Positions 11,232 to 21,570 of a DNA stretch of 30,202 nucleotides are shown piece after piece. Under the pieces are notes generated by a model. It was not told where the DNA came from and ran no database searches. It saw only the letters and a program-made list of their open reading frames with translations. The stretch is from NCBI GenBank assembly GCA_009733575.1, contig ML769955.1:1-30202 (forward strand), given 5' to 3'. How positions within the stretch are numbered: position 1 is the first letter of the stretch; each line of letters opens with the position of its first letter. The position numbers and the translations under genes were made by a program. The DNA is from Gymnopus androsaceus JB14 (lineage: Eukaryota > Basidiomycota > Agaricomycetes > Agaricales > Omphalotaceae).

Positions 11232-13094
11232 TTGCTGAGATTGGTATTTCTTTCTTTTGCTTTCCTTGTCTCCGTCTTCCCGACTTCTATTCTAATTCTG
11301 ATTCGGTCAGGGCAACTCATTCTCAACGACTGTTTTCAAGTATTTTCGCTAGGCATCCGACTCCACCTCCGCCATTCCTCGAGTAATAACGGTAATAAGA
11401 TGAGCACGTCGACGAAGTTTTTGTCTCTCGATTCATCAAGCGGAAGGCAGAGCAAAGTCCATGGAATTCGGAGTGAAAGACCACCGGAGCACTGAACAGG
11501 GAATCTAGATGGTCAGTTGCTTGTTTCATTACGCTGAGTGGTTTACGGACTATATCTTCGGATAGCCAGCACCATCTCTTCCTTGATCGCAATCTCTTGT
11601 GGGCAATACGATACAGCACCCGGAACAGTGAAGGAGGTTTTGGATTTGAAAGGTGAGTATGTCAGTTTTATTTCGTTTTATTTCGTTTTGGTTCGGGATT
11701 GGTATATGATGACTGACTGACGGACTGGTCTATTCAAGATATTCCCGATCTTTTGACGCGTTTATAAAAGAGAGGTTGGAGAATGATGATTCTTCGTTGT
11801 CTTCGGGTTCGCGTCGACGTATGAGATTTGGGTTTGGGTTTGGGCACTGTGCGTCTTTTTCTTTTTCTTTGCTTATCGGTTCATTGCGCGAGCTTGTCAA
11901 CTTTGGCCCTCGCTTCTGTTACGCGTTTATTACTTGTTCGTTACTGTCTTCTCGTCGCTGACTCTACTCTGGCTCTGAACTTCCTCTCTCCTTCCCTCTT
12001 TGTACCATATCCTGTGTCCCGTGTGTGCATGGAATAGGCAAAGCCAACGCCTCCCTATCCAAACCTCAATAGTATCCTTCCTCCACTCCGACTATGACAG
12101 CAGTATCTTCGTCTTCACCGGCAAGACCTCGTAGTATAAGCGCGAAAACGACGCAGAAATTCAGCTTGGAGTTGACAACACTTCGGGAAGTGCGGGAGGA
12201 TTTTGAGGAGCTGCCGTTACGATGGTATCCTCTGGATGAGGTTGATTATATCGAGTTCGTGATCAGTTTTTCTAGCCATTCATATCTATCTCATTCATGT
12301 CGCTTTCCGTTTAGGTCGTTTATACACATCCATTCGATGGCTTGTATAAATGATCGGGAGGAAAGCCCAGCAACCATAACTCACACGTACGTCGATGATG
12401 AACATGGGTAACTCCATCATCGAGCCATGATAGTCGATTTACAAGGACCTGAAAGATCGGCGAAGGGGTTTCCTACCAAACGGCCGTTTATCGAGCAGTT
12501 GTGGGATCGGAATCTTGCGAGGTATGGTGTGGAGGTGTAGTTCGTTCGCGACTCCGCTGATACTTGTCGACCTCCCCTTCAACTTCGACGTCAAGCTCGA
12601 TGGCCGCTACCCTCTCCATACCTCCCTCATCCTTCAGCCGCACCCATCCCTCATTTTCCGCCCACAGCTGTACCTCCACTTTCGCCCCCGGCGCAGCACG
12701 TCATCCCAACCTCCCTCATCGAGTCCGCAGAGGAAAACTTCTAGGTCACTATCGAGTCTCCTCTAAACATCAGCTTACGCCGGGCGGATATGAATAAAGG
12801 CGGAGTACTGTGTACTGTATGATGATGATACGAAGTGTAAACTAGGTAAGTTTTCTCCTTCCTTCCCATTCCTTTTTTATCTTTCGTGCATGCGCTAATA
12901 ACTTCTTGGTGCATGCAGCAGTAAATGACTCTGACTATCATCTCACGGAGCCTTCTCCATGTCGTCTCTCTTTCTGCATCTGCAGTCGATGGTCTAGCGC
13001 TTGATGACCACGATACTCGGTCCATCTCCAGTGTTAGCGTGGGTCCCAGTCAAATTTCTGCGCCTAGTCTAAATTGTAGTATGGTGCTCTAAAA
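11232..13094 (+). pseudogene. Unidentified gene, copy 1, probably decayed
   Basis: Plus-strand coding remnants that match the copy at 16923-18129. At about 11485-11660 an exon reads LNRESRWSVACFITLSGL ... NSEGGFGFER; it ends at a good donor (GTGAGT) and splices in phase to about 11741 (YSRSFDAFIKERLENDD). At 12427-12540 a frame reads MIVDLQGPERSAKGFPTKRP ... LARYGVEV, where one C has been lost relative to copy 2 (GAGCCATG against GAGCCCATG). The last segment, 12990-13094, reads DGLALDDHDTRSISSVSVG and ends at TAA. Differences from copy 2 in that segment fall mainly at third codon positions, so it was coding when the copies diverged. The full protein cannot be assembled and I do not recognise it. 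Confidence 0.4.
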
Positions 13095-13153
13095 TACCTC
13101 TCGCTTTTTATTACCTATCTACATTATAGAACTTACCAGGTCTGTTACAGTAT

Positions 13154-13190
13154 CGATTCGATAGTTTAGTTGGTCATCGCCGATTTTTTT
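13154..13190 (+). other. tRNA-like 5' half, unit 1
   Basis: GATTCGATAGTTTAGTTGG followed by TCATCGCCGATTTTTTT. It has an acceptor-strand-like heptamer GATTCGA, then TA and an A-box-like D arm, then a T run. It occupies the same position as the longer element at 18284-18369 and lacks its anticodon and T-arm part, so it is an internally deleted copy. Confidence 0.4.
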
Positions 13191-14202
13191 GTACAACTCT
13201 AAATTCTAATATAGTCAATGGTCATTGTGTTTTGGATTCTTTGTAGTACTAGAAATCCCCTCCACATCTAAACCGCCCGGATTAAGGTACTGCTTTTCTT
13301 AAGAGTGCGCTTTAAGTTAGATATTTTGGCTTTAGAGAGCCTGACTCGTCGCTGCCATGATCCTGTGGGAAGAAGGGGATCGTTGAGACAGAACTGCAAC
13401 TTTAATCCTTGAGATACGGAGACGTACCGAAGTAGTAAGTGCTGAAGGACTTCATCAGGATCCACTCCTTAAGCAACGACGCACTTGCCATGAGTCTATG
13501 AAATATTCCAAAGTTTTGGCGATGACATGGACTGAGAGTCCGGATCCGAAAACATTGTTGAGACCGTAAGAGCAGGAAAGAAAAGAACAAAACAAAAACA
13601 TAAGAATGAAGAAAGACCAGTTAATTCGCATCCGAGGCGGACAGGATTACGAAGAAAGGTTGGCTTGGTCAGTTTATGGCCGAGGACTCACCTAAATAAT
13701 AGAATGCAAAGCGCTTTGCGCTACTCTTGGCGACTCTGCTTGCCACGCGGAATGGTTCCTCGCCGTACTACAGCATCCAAAATGATTCAAAATGACTCAA
13801 CACAACGCAACTGAACAATAACTGAACGGTCCTAAAGTACAAAAGAAGTACTTGGAGGCGCTAAGCCTCTGGCTTATGAATCAGGCCGAATTTCTTCTCC
13901 ACGGCGTTTGTATAGTATCATATTTAATATTATAACAGCAATAATTTAATATCCTCAAGTTAAAGCCGGTATGTCACCCATGCATTAGTGTATTGGCGAT
14001 ATTCCAGTCTATCTACTTACTCAGCCCTAAGTCTGCGTCGCTTATAAAGAGGGCCGGCCGGCGGCACAACAATGCGCCCAACGCATTCATGGCGCCCTCT
14101 GCAGCTCGATCTGAGTAAGGCGTTTATATATCGCAATCTTGAAGCCTCTTCGCCAAACTTCCAGGCTGCCTTAGTAAGAATCCTATCGCGGCTCCAATGT
14201 GG
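13191..14202. other. Spacer and upstream region of regulator copy 1
   Basis: No gene seen. 13210-13300 and 13900-14200 align with 18415-18490 and 18600-18890 in unit 2. Short frames on the minus strand (13268-13590) have no support from the duplicate. A GGCCGGCCGGC run lies at about 14053 and a TATAAAG at 14044-14050. Confidence 0.45.
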
Positions 14203-14214
14203 AGGATAAAAGGA
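14203..14214 (+). promoter_or_regulatory. Core promoter element, regulator copy 1
   Basis: GGATAAAAGGAA lies 53 bases before the ATG. The equivalent AATAAAAGGAGC sits 49 bases before the ATG in copies 2 and 3, followed in all three by a conserved GTTATGGA(T/C)CTCTC-like stretch. It is the likely TATA-type core promoter. Confidence 0.55.
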
Positions 14215-14257
14215 ACGTAAGCCTGGTTATGGACCTCTCAAACGCCAACGCATAGAT

Positions 14258-16356
14258 ATGTCTTATATACTAAAGGGCTCAGCTTGTACAAATTGCAGGT
14301 TGGTACTACTCTCTCTCTCTCTCTGTCTTTGCATCGTTCTCAGCTCACTATGAAATTAGACGTCGAAAAATTGTTTGTTTTATCATCCCCAATCGCTAAT
14401 TGAGAAGACTAATTTGCTCCTACCAGAGATGTGATGGCCAAAGACCGAAATGTTCTCCTTGCTCGAGTTCTGACGTTTTCAACGACTGTGAATACAGGGA
14501 CATGGGAGCCACCAAGGTACAGTCTCTCGAAGATCAGATATCTGTTCTTGAGGCTCGTATACAAGAGCTTGAGAGCGGGGAGACCAGTACTATCCCCAAG
14601 GTGTCTGGGCCCAACCTACAAGGGATGGGATCAGAGGTGTATCTGCATGCAGCTCCATCGTCTGGTGCGCGCCGCACATGATTATCCGTTTAATGCGTGA
14701 CTTACTTTGTTTGCAGTTCAACTCTCTGCGTCAGGTTTTGAGGTATACCTTCATTACTTCGATTCTTTAAGTTTGCTAACATTGGTACTTTGCAGGACAT
14801 ACCCCCTGTCCTTTCTCGGATGTTGTGGGTGTAATACATATGTTACAACATCTCTCTTCATTAATATTTCAACAGAATGCACAACTTCATCCACAAAAGC
14901 TGTTCATTGTGTTTTTTCTTGGAGAAAGAGCACTTCAAACGTTCAGTATTGAACGCTGAAGGTGAAAGGCCAACATTCGCGCTCTTGAACACCTCGTATC
15001 TCTGGGGGACGCTTCTCTCTTCGTCGGCAAACCCCCCAGAGCAGGAAGCTATCATGGTTTCCCGTGCTCTTCAAAGCTCCGCACATGTATTGTCGGAAAA
15101 CCATCCTCAAAAGGTGCTTCAATGTATTCAGTCTGAAGTCCTTCTAGCAAACTATTTCTACCGCGCCGGAAGGACTTTCGAAGGGAAGTATCATGCCACC
15201 GCTGCTGCTTCGCTTGTTCTAAGTAGCGGCACGCACAAGATTCGCACATCTTCTCCTGATGCATCCGGGTATCTTGCAGCTTTTAACGTAAATCCATTGG
15301 CAGAGCCTCGCGATGCCATCGAGGAAGGAGAAAGAATCAACGCATTCTGGGTGGTCTTGACTTTGGACACATTTTGGAATACTGTGAATGGTGTTCCTTC
15401 TAGCATTCCGTATACGACTCCAATGGCGAAGGTCGACACGCCGTGGCCGCGTATGCCGGAAGAGTACACACGAGTAGGTTCAGCGTCGTTACTACACTTG
15501 TCGAGCACTGGCTTAGAATCATTTATCCGTAGGTACCCTTTGATCCAGAGTTTCGGAGCAGCCGCACGATTGAACGATTTCTGTCGGGTGTTCTTGATAA
15601 TGATATCCCCGACAGCATTGCCTCTCCCAAAGCGATCTTTGCCAGAGCAGCGATTTTGTTTGAACGTGCTACGTTTACTGGACTTCAACTGCACAGCAGT
15701 AAGCCACCAACACCTCTCGAGCTCCGTTGATTCCGAATTAATGCTCAAATGAACCATCTAGATCCTGATTCTCAGCAATCTCGGGCAAACTTCAACTCCC
15801 TCGACACTCTCATTCAGAGATTCGTCGCAAGTATGCTGCCTGTAGATCGTGCTTTGGGAGCTCCTCTAGACTATCAGTTCTGTATGCATTCGCTTGCGCA
15901 TGCTGCGGAGATCCAACTTCATCTTCCGTTTGCCTCGCAAAACAATATTTCTGAGAATCGGGTATTTACAGCAGCGAAGGCTGTTGTGAATTTTATCGAT
16001 ACATGGGGCCATGTCCTTGAGAATGAATTTGTCGACCCCATGCTAGCTGTGAGTTTCCATTTCAACAAATTCTAGATGGGCTCTCACTAACCGAACTGCA
16101 CACATTTTCATATAGGTCATTTGGACTATCGCTTGCAAAGTTTTCATGGACGAGAAAATTCGAATGGAATACCTTGAAGCTCGCACCTTGTGTGAGCGTG
16201 TAATGGCTGCGATGGAACATCACCCTTTCCCCTTAATGAGTTGGGTATTTTATGAATGTTTTCGTCATTTACTCACGTATATCTCTTTCAGAATATCACC
16301 TCGCCCAAGTTAGAGAGGCTTCTACGTGGATTGTCTCCTCTTCGCAGGCAGAATAG
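14258..16356 (+). CDS. Zn2Cys6 transcription factor, copy 1 (528 aa)
   Basis: Nuclear fungal zinc-cluster regulator. Ten exons: 14258-14298, 14360-14372, 14427-14664, 14717-14742, 14796-14824, 14876-15473, 15533-15698, 15762-16048, 16116-16239, 16292-16356; total 1587 nt, all phases agree. Zinc cluster Cys10-x2-Cys13-x6-Cys20-x6-Cys27-x2-Cys30-x8-Cys39, with the basic RRRKIR stretch between the second and third cysteines. A coiled coil (LEDQISVLEARIQELESG) follows at about residues 50-70 and suggests dimer binding. The rest is the middle homology region (fungal_trans type), with LLNTSYLWGTLLSSSANPPE, GRTFEGKYHATAAASLVLSS and INAFWVVLTLDTFWNTVNG. The first of three tandem copies. Targets unknown; no complete biosynthetic cluster lies nearby. 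A CT dinucleotide run expands intron 1 at about 14309-14324. Confidence 0.88.
14360..14372 (+). other. 13-nt microexon in the zinc-cluster DNA-binding domain
   Basis: ACGTCGAAAAATT is flanked by ...ATTAG and GTTTGT. It encodes R-R-K-I between the second and third zinc cysteines. Identical 13-nt microexons occur at 19041-19053 and 22674-22686. Skipping it would delete the basic recognition stretch and shift the frame, so splicing of this exon decides whether the factor can bind DNA. Confidence 0.8.
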
Positions 16357-16369
16357 ATCTGTCTTGACA

Positions 16370-16900
16370 TGATTAACACGTCCGAAATAAACTAAAATAT
16401 CGGAGACTAAGAGGTGATGATAGAAACGAAGTTGGCAACTTGAGAGGTTCGGGAAGGTTGTTTGAAGATGATTGGTGTATGGATAGGTCGATCTTACGTG
16501 ATGGACATTCATAGACGATTGTGAATCGGTGTACTAGTCGTAAACACAAAAGGGATAGTTTGCATTCGATAGCGGACATCCGAATTAAAAGACCGATAGT
16601 AGTTGAAGCTGGGTATGGCGGACGAGTTTTCTCCATCGCCTGAAGTGATAGGTTGAAGAAATCCATTGCAGTTTGTGATTCGGCGATTGAATTTGATCGG
16701 ATAGGAGGTGGTGGAAGCAAATACCCTTGCGAAATACCGTCGGCTTACTCAACTTCGCCGCGGCACAATGTCGCGGAGACGATCGGCGCCTATTTATCGT
16801 ACGAGGTATCTCCGACTATATTGACCTCCGTTAGCTTCCGGAATCGAGTGTCAGCGTGGGTTCGGCGTGGGTGCTGGTGCAAGTAGGCTCAAGCTTAAGA
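16370..16900 (-). pseudogene. Truncated F-box-like gene relic, copy 2
   Basis: Aligns at DNA level with 10610-11228: GATTGTGAATCGGTGTA... at 16515 matches 10638, GGACATCCGAATTAAA... at 16576 matches 10699, and the CCGCGGCACAAT stretch at 16757 matches 11069. It lacks the F-box core (LPLVNRSW block) and most of the 3' half. Remaining frames (16373-16720 and others on minus) are interrupted. It lies directly 3' of regulator copy 1, which marks the start of the second duplicated unit. Confidence 0.65.
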
Positions 16901-16922
16901 ATGGTATAAGCCAAGCCTAGCG

Positions 16923-18129
16923 TTGGTTGCTGAGGTTTGTACTTTTTTTTCTTTTTGTTTTCACTGTCTCCATTTTCCTCAATCGTTCTATTCTAGCCCT
17001 GATTCGTTCAGAGGAACCCATCCTCGGCGACTGTCTCCAAATTTTTGTGAGTTGCTACACCTCCGATTCCACCTCTGCCCCGTTATACATTCCTTGAATC
17101 CTGTCCCATCTTGTATCTGCATCCATACACGTACACACTACGCAAAGTCAACGTCTCCTTGCGGAAATCCAAGTTGAGATTTGGGACAGGCGACCGCCTG
17201 CTGCCGTTACGGAGTGCCGAGGTTGTGAGTGATAAAATTTGTTAGCCATGCCACTGCGTATCTATCTTATTGACGTGTCCTTTTCTTTGCGTTTAGATCC
17301 CTTTACGTACGGAGGACATTCCTCCTGAACAACACAGACACCAAGAGTCCTGGCCGCAACGACGTTCTTGACGAGCAGCTCCATCATCGAGCCCATGATA
17401 GTCGATTTACAAGCACACGAAAGATTAGGGAAGGGGTCTCCTACTGAGACATCTATTGAGCAGTTGTTGGACCTTGCGAGGTATAGTGTAGAGGTGCAGT
17501 CCATTGGAGGCGCCGCTACCTCAAACTCGATGTCCGCCTCTCTTTCTGTACCTCCCTCATTATTCCACGGCACCCATCCCTCATGCACCCGGGTTTGGTT
17601 GCGTCATGGAAATTTTCCTCTGCGGAGTCGATGAGGGAGGTTGGGAGGACGCGTGATGTTTGCAGCGCCTGGGACGGGAGCGGAAGTACGGCTGGGGCCC
17701 CAAGTCTCCTTATCGCTCTATCTAAACTTCAGCTTATGCGGCTGGATATGAAGAATAAAAGGCGGTGTATGTACAGTATGAGTATGTTGATACGGAGAGT
17801 AATATTAGGTTAGTTTCTCCTTCCTTCCCGTTCCTTTTCTCTTTCGTGCATGCGCTAATAACTTCTTGGCGCATGCAACAGTAAATGACTCCGACTTTCA
17901 TCCAGTGGAGCTCTTTCCATCTCTACGTCTCGCTCCGCATCTGCAGTCGACGGTCTGACGCTTGACGATCATGATTCTCGGTCTATCTCCAGTATTAGCG
18001 TGGGTCCCAGTCAAAGTTCTGCGCCTAGTCCAGATTGTCGAATGAGGAACGGTGTTACCAACACCGGCGAGTACCAGGACGAAAACCGAACTGGGATATG
18101 GAATGCAGCACGCACCCGGCGAAAGCTTT
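16923..18129 (+). pseudogene. Unidentified gene, copy 2, probably decayed
   Basis: Duplicate of 11232-13094, shorter at the 5' side. A frame at 17368-17634 reads SSIIEPMIVDLQAHERLGKG then SIEQLLDLARYSVEVQ, matching MIVDLQGPERSAKG ... LARYGVEV of copy 1. A last segment at about 17950-18129 reads DGLTLDDHDSRSISSISVG, then NTGEYQDENRTGIWNAARTR, ending at TGA; copy 1 stops earlier here. The frame between these two parts is closed by stops unless spliced. No known domain recognised. The conserved residues with silent base changes indicate past coding function. Confidence 0.4.
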
Positions 18130-18283
18130 GAACAAAGCTCAACCCCCTTTTTTGTCTTGTTTTTGTTTTTTTGCGATTCATATGTGCATCTATGCTTGGA
18201 TACCTACCTGCAATATTTCCATTGTATACTATACCTTGCAGAATTTATTGAGCCTGAGGTTTACATTGCAGCCATTCACAGTA

Positions 18284-18369
18284 TCGGTTCGATAGCGTAG
18301 TTGATAGTAGCATTTGTTTCATGTGTCGCAACGCGGGGATCGCAGTTCGAGCCTGTGGCATTTTTTTTG
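18284..18369 (+). other. tRNA-like element, unit 2
   Basis: Contains an A-box-like TAGCGTAGTTGATAG and a B-box-like GCAGTTCGAGCCTG with a T arm CGCAG-TTCGAGC-CTGTG (one G-T pair), followed directly by GGCA and eight T residues, a pol III type stop. The acceptor and anticodon stems do not pair well, so it is not a normal tRNA gene. More likely a tRNA pseudogene or the head of a tRNA-derived SINE. The same spot in unit 1 (13154) holds a deleted copy. Confidence 0.45.
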
Positions 18370-18890
18370 CTACTGTGAAAATTCTGACATGACCATTACG
18401 TGCGCTTGCGTTTTTAGATTCTTTGTAGTCCTAGACCTCCACACCTAAATCATCTGGATTGAGGTACAGTCTTTCTTTAAGTGCGACAACAATTTGAGTT
18501 TTGAGTGATTCTGATGGAATGCAGCGCGCGCTAAAAATCTGATCGGTGGGTTCACTTCAAAATAAATTCCCATTCCCATTGCTCTTCTCACTGATTCGCG
18601 CTCTTGCTGCTGCAGCTATCCTCAAGATAAGGCCTCTAGTAAATTGGCCGGTCTGTATCCTGTGCAATAGTATTGGAGATTCATGGGAGCTATTTGAGAG
18701 CTTACTCAGCCCTAAGCAGACTTCGGTGTCGGCGTTGCTTATGAAGAAGACGGCACAACAATACGCCCAACGTATCCTCTGGATTCCAGGCTGAGTAAGG
18801 CATTCATATATCGCAATCCTGGTACGTCGGAGGTCTTGAATGTTCCTTCATAGCCAGACTTCCAAGTTAGGGCTCCCTGCATGTTAAAAG

Positions 18891-18902
18891 AATAAAAGGA
18901 GC
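18891..18902 (+). promoter_or_regulatory. Core promoter element, regulator copy 2
   Basis: AATAAAAGGAGC, 49 bases before the ATG at 18940; same spacing and sequence as in copy 3 and near that of copy 1. Followed by the shared GGTTATGGATCTATC. Confidence 0.55.
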
Positions 18903-18939
18903 TCAAGGTTATGGATCTATCAAACTCGACAGCATAGAT

Positions 18940-21018
18940 ATGTCTTTTCTGCCACTGGCAAGGGGCTCAGCTTGTACAAATTGCAGGTCGGTGCTAATAA
19001 CCTGTCTTTGCGTCGTTCTTAACTCACCATGATAAAGCAGACGTCGAAAAATTGTTCGTTTTATAATTCTCAATCGCGAATTGAGAAACTAATTTGTTTC
19101 CACCACAGAGATGTGATGGAAAAAAACCGAAATGTTCTCCTTGCTTGAACTCGGATGTTTTCAGTGACTGTGAATACAAGAACTCGGGAGCCAGCGAGGT
19201 ACAATCTCTCGAAAATCGGATATCTGTCCTTGAAGCACGTATACATGAGCTTGAGAGCGAGGAGACCAGCACTACCCCCAAGGTGACTGTGCACGACCTA
19301 CAACGGACGGGATCAGAGGTGTATCTGCAAGCTCCATCATCTGGTGCGCACGCCGCAGATGGTTATCCGTTTTTATTTAACCATTTTGTTAGCAGATCAA
19401 GTCTCTCAATCAGGGTTTCAGGTATGTCTTCACTTCATACAATTCTTGGAGGTTTGTCGCTAATGTTGATACTTTCGCAGGACATACCCCCAGTCCTTTC
19501 TCAGACGTTGTGAGTGGTTTATAGAGTTCCGTGGCTATTTTTCTAACTAATCTTTAAACCAGACTCCACAACTTCATGCTTAAAAGCTGTTCATTGTGTT
19601 TTTTCTTGGACAGAGAGCGCTTCAAGCATTCAGGATTGAACGCTGAAGCTGAAAGGCCAACCTTCGCCCTGTTAAACACAACCTATCTCTGGGGGATTCT
19701 TCTGTCTTCATCGGCAAACACTCCAGAACAGGAAGCTATCCTAGTTTCTCGTGCTCTTCAAAGCTCAGCTCATGCACTGTGGGAAAACCATCCTCAAAAG
19801 GTGCTTCAATGTATCCAATCAGAAGTACTTCTAGCAAACTATTTCTACTGTGCCGGCAGGATTTTCGAAGGGAAGTATCATAACACCGCTGCTGCTTCTC
19901 TTGTTCTAAGTAGTGGCGCTCACAAGATTCGCACATCTTCGCCTGACGCATCCGGATATCTTGCCACTTTCAATGTAAATACATTATCGGAGCCTAGCGA
20001 TGCTATAGAGGAGGGCGAAAGAATCAACGCATTCTGGGCGGTCTTAATTTTGGACGCATTTTGGAATACTGTGCACGGTGTTCCTTCCAGTATTCCGTAT
20101 ACAACTCCAATGGCGAGAGTCGACACGCCGTGGCCACGTATAATGGAAGAATACACGCGAGTAAGTTCAATTTCACCCCTCGGCACAATCAAGTATTGAC
20201 TATCCTTTCTCTAGGCTCCCTACGATCCTCAATTTCGAAGCAGCCGCACGATTGAACGATTTCTATCGGGTGTTTTTGATTATGGTATCCCCGACTCTCC
20301 CAAAGCGAACTTTCCCAGAGCAGCGATTTTGTTCGAACGAGCTACATTCACTGGAATCCAACTCCTTGGCAGTATGTCGCTACTCGCTGGCCTCCCTCTT
20401 CAATCCGCATTAATAGTCAAATCTAGATCCTCATTCTGAACAATCTCATGCCAGCTTCAGCTCCCTCGATATTCTCATTCAGAGATTCCTCATAAGTATA
20501 TTGCCTCCAGATCCCGCTTTAGAAGCCCCTCTAGACTATCAGTTCTGTGTGTATTCGCTTGCTCATGCTGCGGATATTCAGCTTCATCTTCCGTTTGTCT
20601 CGCAAAACGATATTTCTCGGACTAGGATATTTACAGCAGCGAAAGCTATTGTGAATCTGATTGATACTTGGGGTCATGTTCTTGAAAAGGAATATATCAA
20701 CCCAATGCTAGCCGTGAGTCTCCATTCGAGATGTGCTAGATGGGCCCCATTAACCGAACTGCCACATTTTCATGTAGATCATTTGGACTATTGCTTGCAA
20801 AGTTTTCCTAGACGAAGGCATTCGAATGCAGTATTTTGAAGCTCGAACCTTGTTCGAGCGTGTAATGGCTGCGATGGAACGCCACCCTTTCCCTTTGATG
20901 AGTTGAGTGTTCTATGAATGTTTTTCTTTGCTCACTGACACCCTTTCCAGAACATCAACTCGCCCAAGTTAAAGAGGCTTCTGCAAGCTGTTTTCCCGCT
21001 TTGTATGCGCCATACTAA
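18940..21018 (+). CDS. Zn2Cys6 transcription factor, copy 2 (527 aa)
   Basis: Second tandem zinc-cluster regulator. Exons: 18940-18986, 19041-19053, 19109-19343, 19396-19421, 19481-19509, 19563-20160, 20215-20371, 20427-20713, 20778-20901, 20951-21018; total 1584 nt, phases agree. Cysteines at 12, 15, 22, 29, 32 and 41 (C-x2-C-x6-C-x6-C-x2-C-x8-C). Here the loop reads CDGKKPKC instead of CDGQRPKC, and the coiled coil is LENRISVLEARIHELESE, so DNA specificity or pairing may differ from copies 1 and 3. Exon 7 is 9 nt shorter (157 against 166) with no frame change. The C-terminus has diverged (KHQLAQVKEASASC...). Middle homology region as in copy 1 (TTYLWGILLSSSANTPE, RIFEGKYHNTAAASLVLSS). No disabling change seen. 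Confidence 0.87.
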
Positions 21019-21215
21019 ATACCATAGATACTTTATAATATCTGTTTCTTTTCGAAATCCGACTGATTTTTTTTTCATAAGAGTAATTATCTGTCAATGA
21101 TAAACTGCTGTATCGGAGACTACGAGGATTATTTCTTTGGGAGCCTAGGACCAGTCACCTGGGTGATAAGGTTTTTTCAAACTTGTCAACAATATGTACA
21201 ATGACAACAGATTAT

Positions 21216-21276
21216 GATTCGACCCGAGCTCAAATCGGGGACCTTCTGTGCAATGAGAAAGATAAACTATTGAACC
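21216..21276 (-). other. tRNA-like element with shrunken D arm
   Basis: On the minus strand: GGTTCAA, TA, a very short D region, an anticodon-like hairpin (TTCT/AGAA closing CATTGCAC), then a perfect T arm CCCGA-TTTGAGC-TCGGG and TCGAATC. GGTTCAA pairs with TCGAATC except for one mismatch and one G-T. The D arm is too short and the anticodon loop has eight bases, so it is a tRNA-like relic rather than a working tRNA. Its 3' TCGAATC is the exact complement of the GATTCGA that begins the element at 13154. Confidence 0.4.
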
Positions 21277-21299
21277 ACTTTTGATTCCTTTGTGGCTGC

Positions 21300-21570
21300 A
21301 GGCTCCATCATCATATCAGCACCTCCGCTACCTCCTTCCGCTCATCTTCAACGTCGTACTCGATCTCTCCTAATCTCCGCCTTCCTCTCGGAGTAGCTCC
21401 GCGCTCACCTTATCTCATCCGCCAACTTGCACCCCTCTCCCCTTGCCTCCGCTTCCAACGCACGTACATCATCCCGGTTTTCCTCATTGAGTAGGCGAAA
21501 AGCGCTATTAACGCACCCTCCCCAGTCTCCTCGTCCCACTCTCTAAACATCAACGAAGATAAGAAGACAG
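21300..21570 (+). pseudogene. Small relic of the unidentified gene, unit 3
   Basis: Diverged match to 12560-12780 and 17540-17740: CATCATCCCGGTTTTCCTCATTGAGT near 21468 corresponds to CGTCATCCCAACCTCCCTCATCGAGT at 12700, and CTCTCTAAACATCAAC near 21540 corresponds to CTCCTCTAAACATCAGC. No open frame of note. It shows that the duplicated unit was copied a third time before decay. Confidence 0.4.

Noticed and set aside
14309..14324. CT microsatellite as a regulatory element
   Set aside because: It is simply a short dinucleotide run in intron 1 of regulator copy 1, absent from the other copies.
15191..15757. 188-codon minus frame opposite regulator copy 1
   Set aside because: Shadow of the conserved plus-strand exon; similar antisense frames appear opposite copies 2 and 3 for the same reason.
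18284..18369. Functional tRNA gene
   Set aside because: T arm and A/B-box-like parts are present but the acceptor and anticodon stems do not pair.
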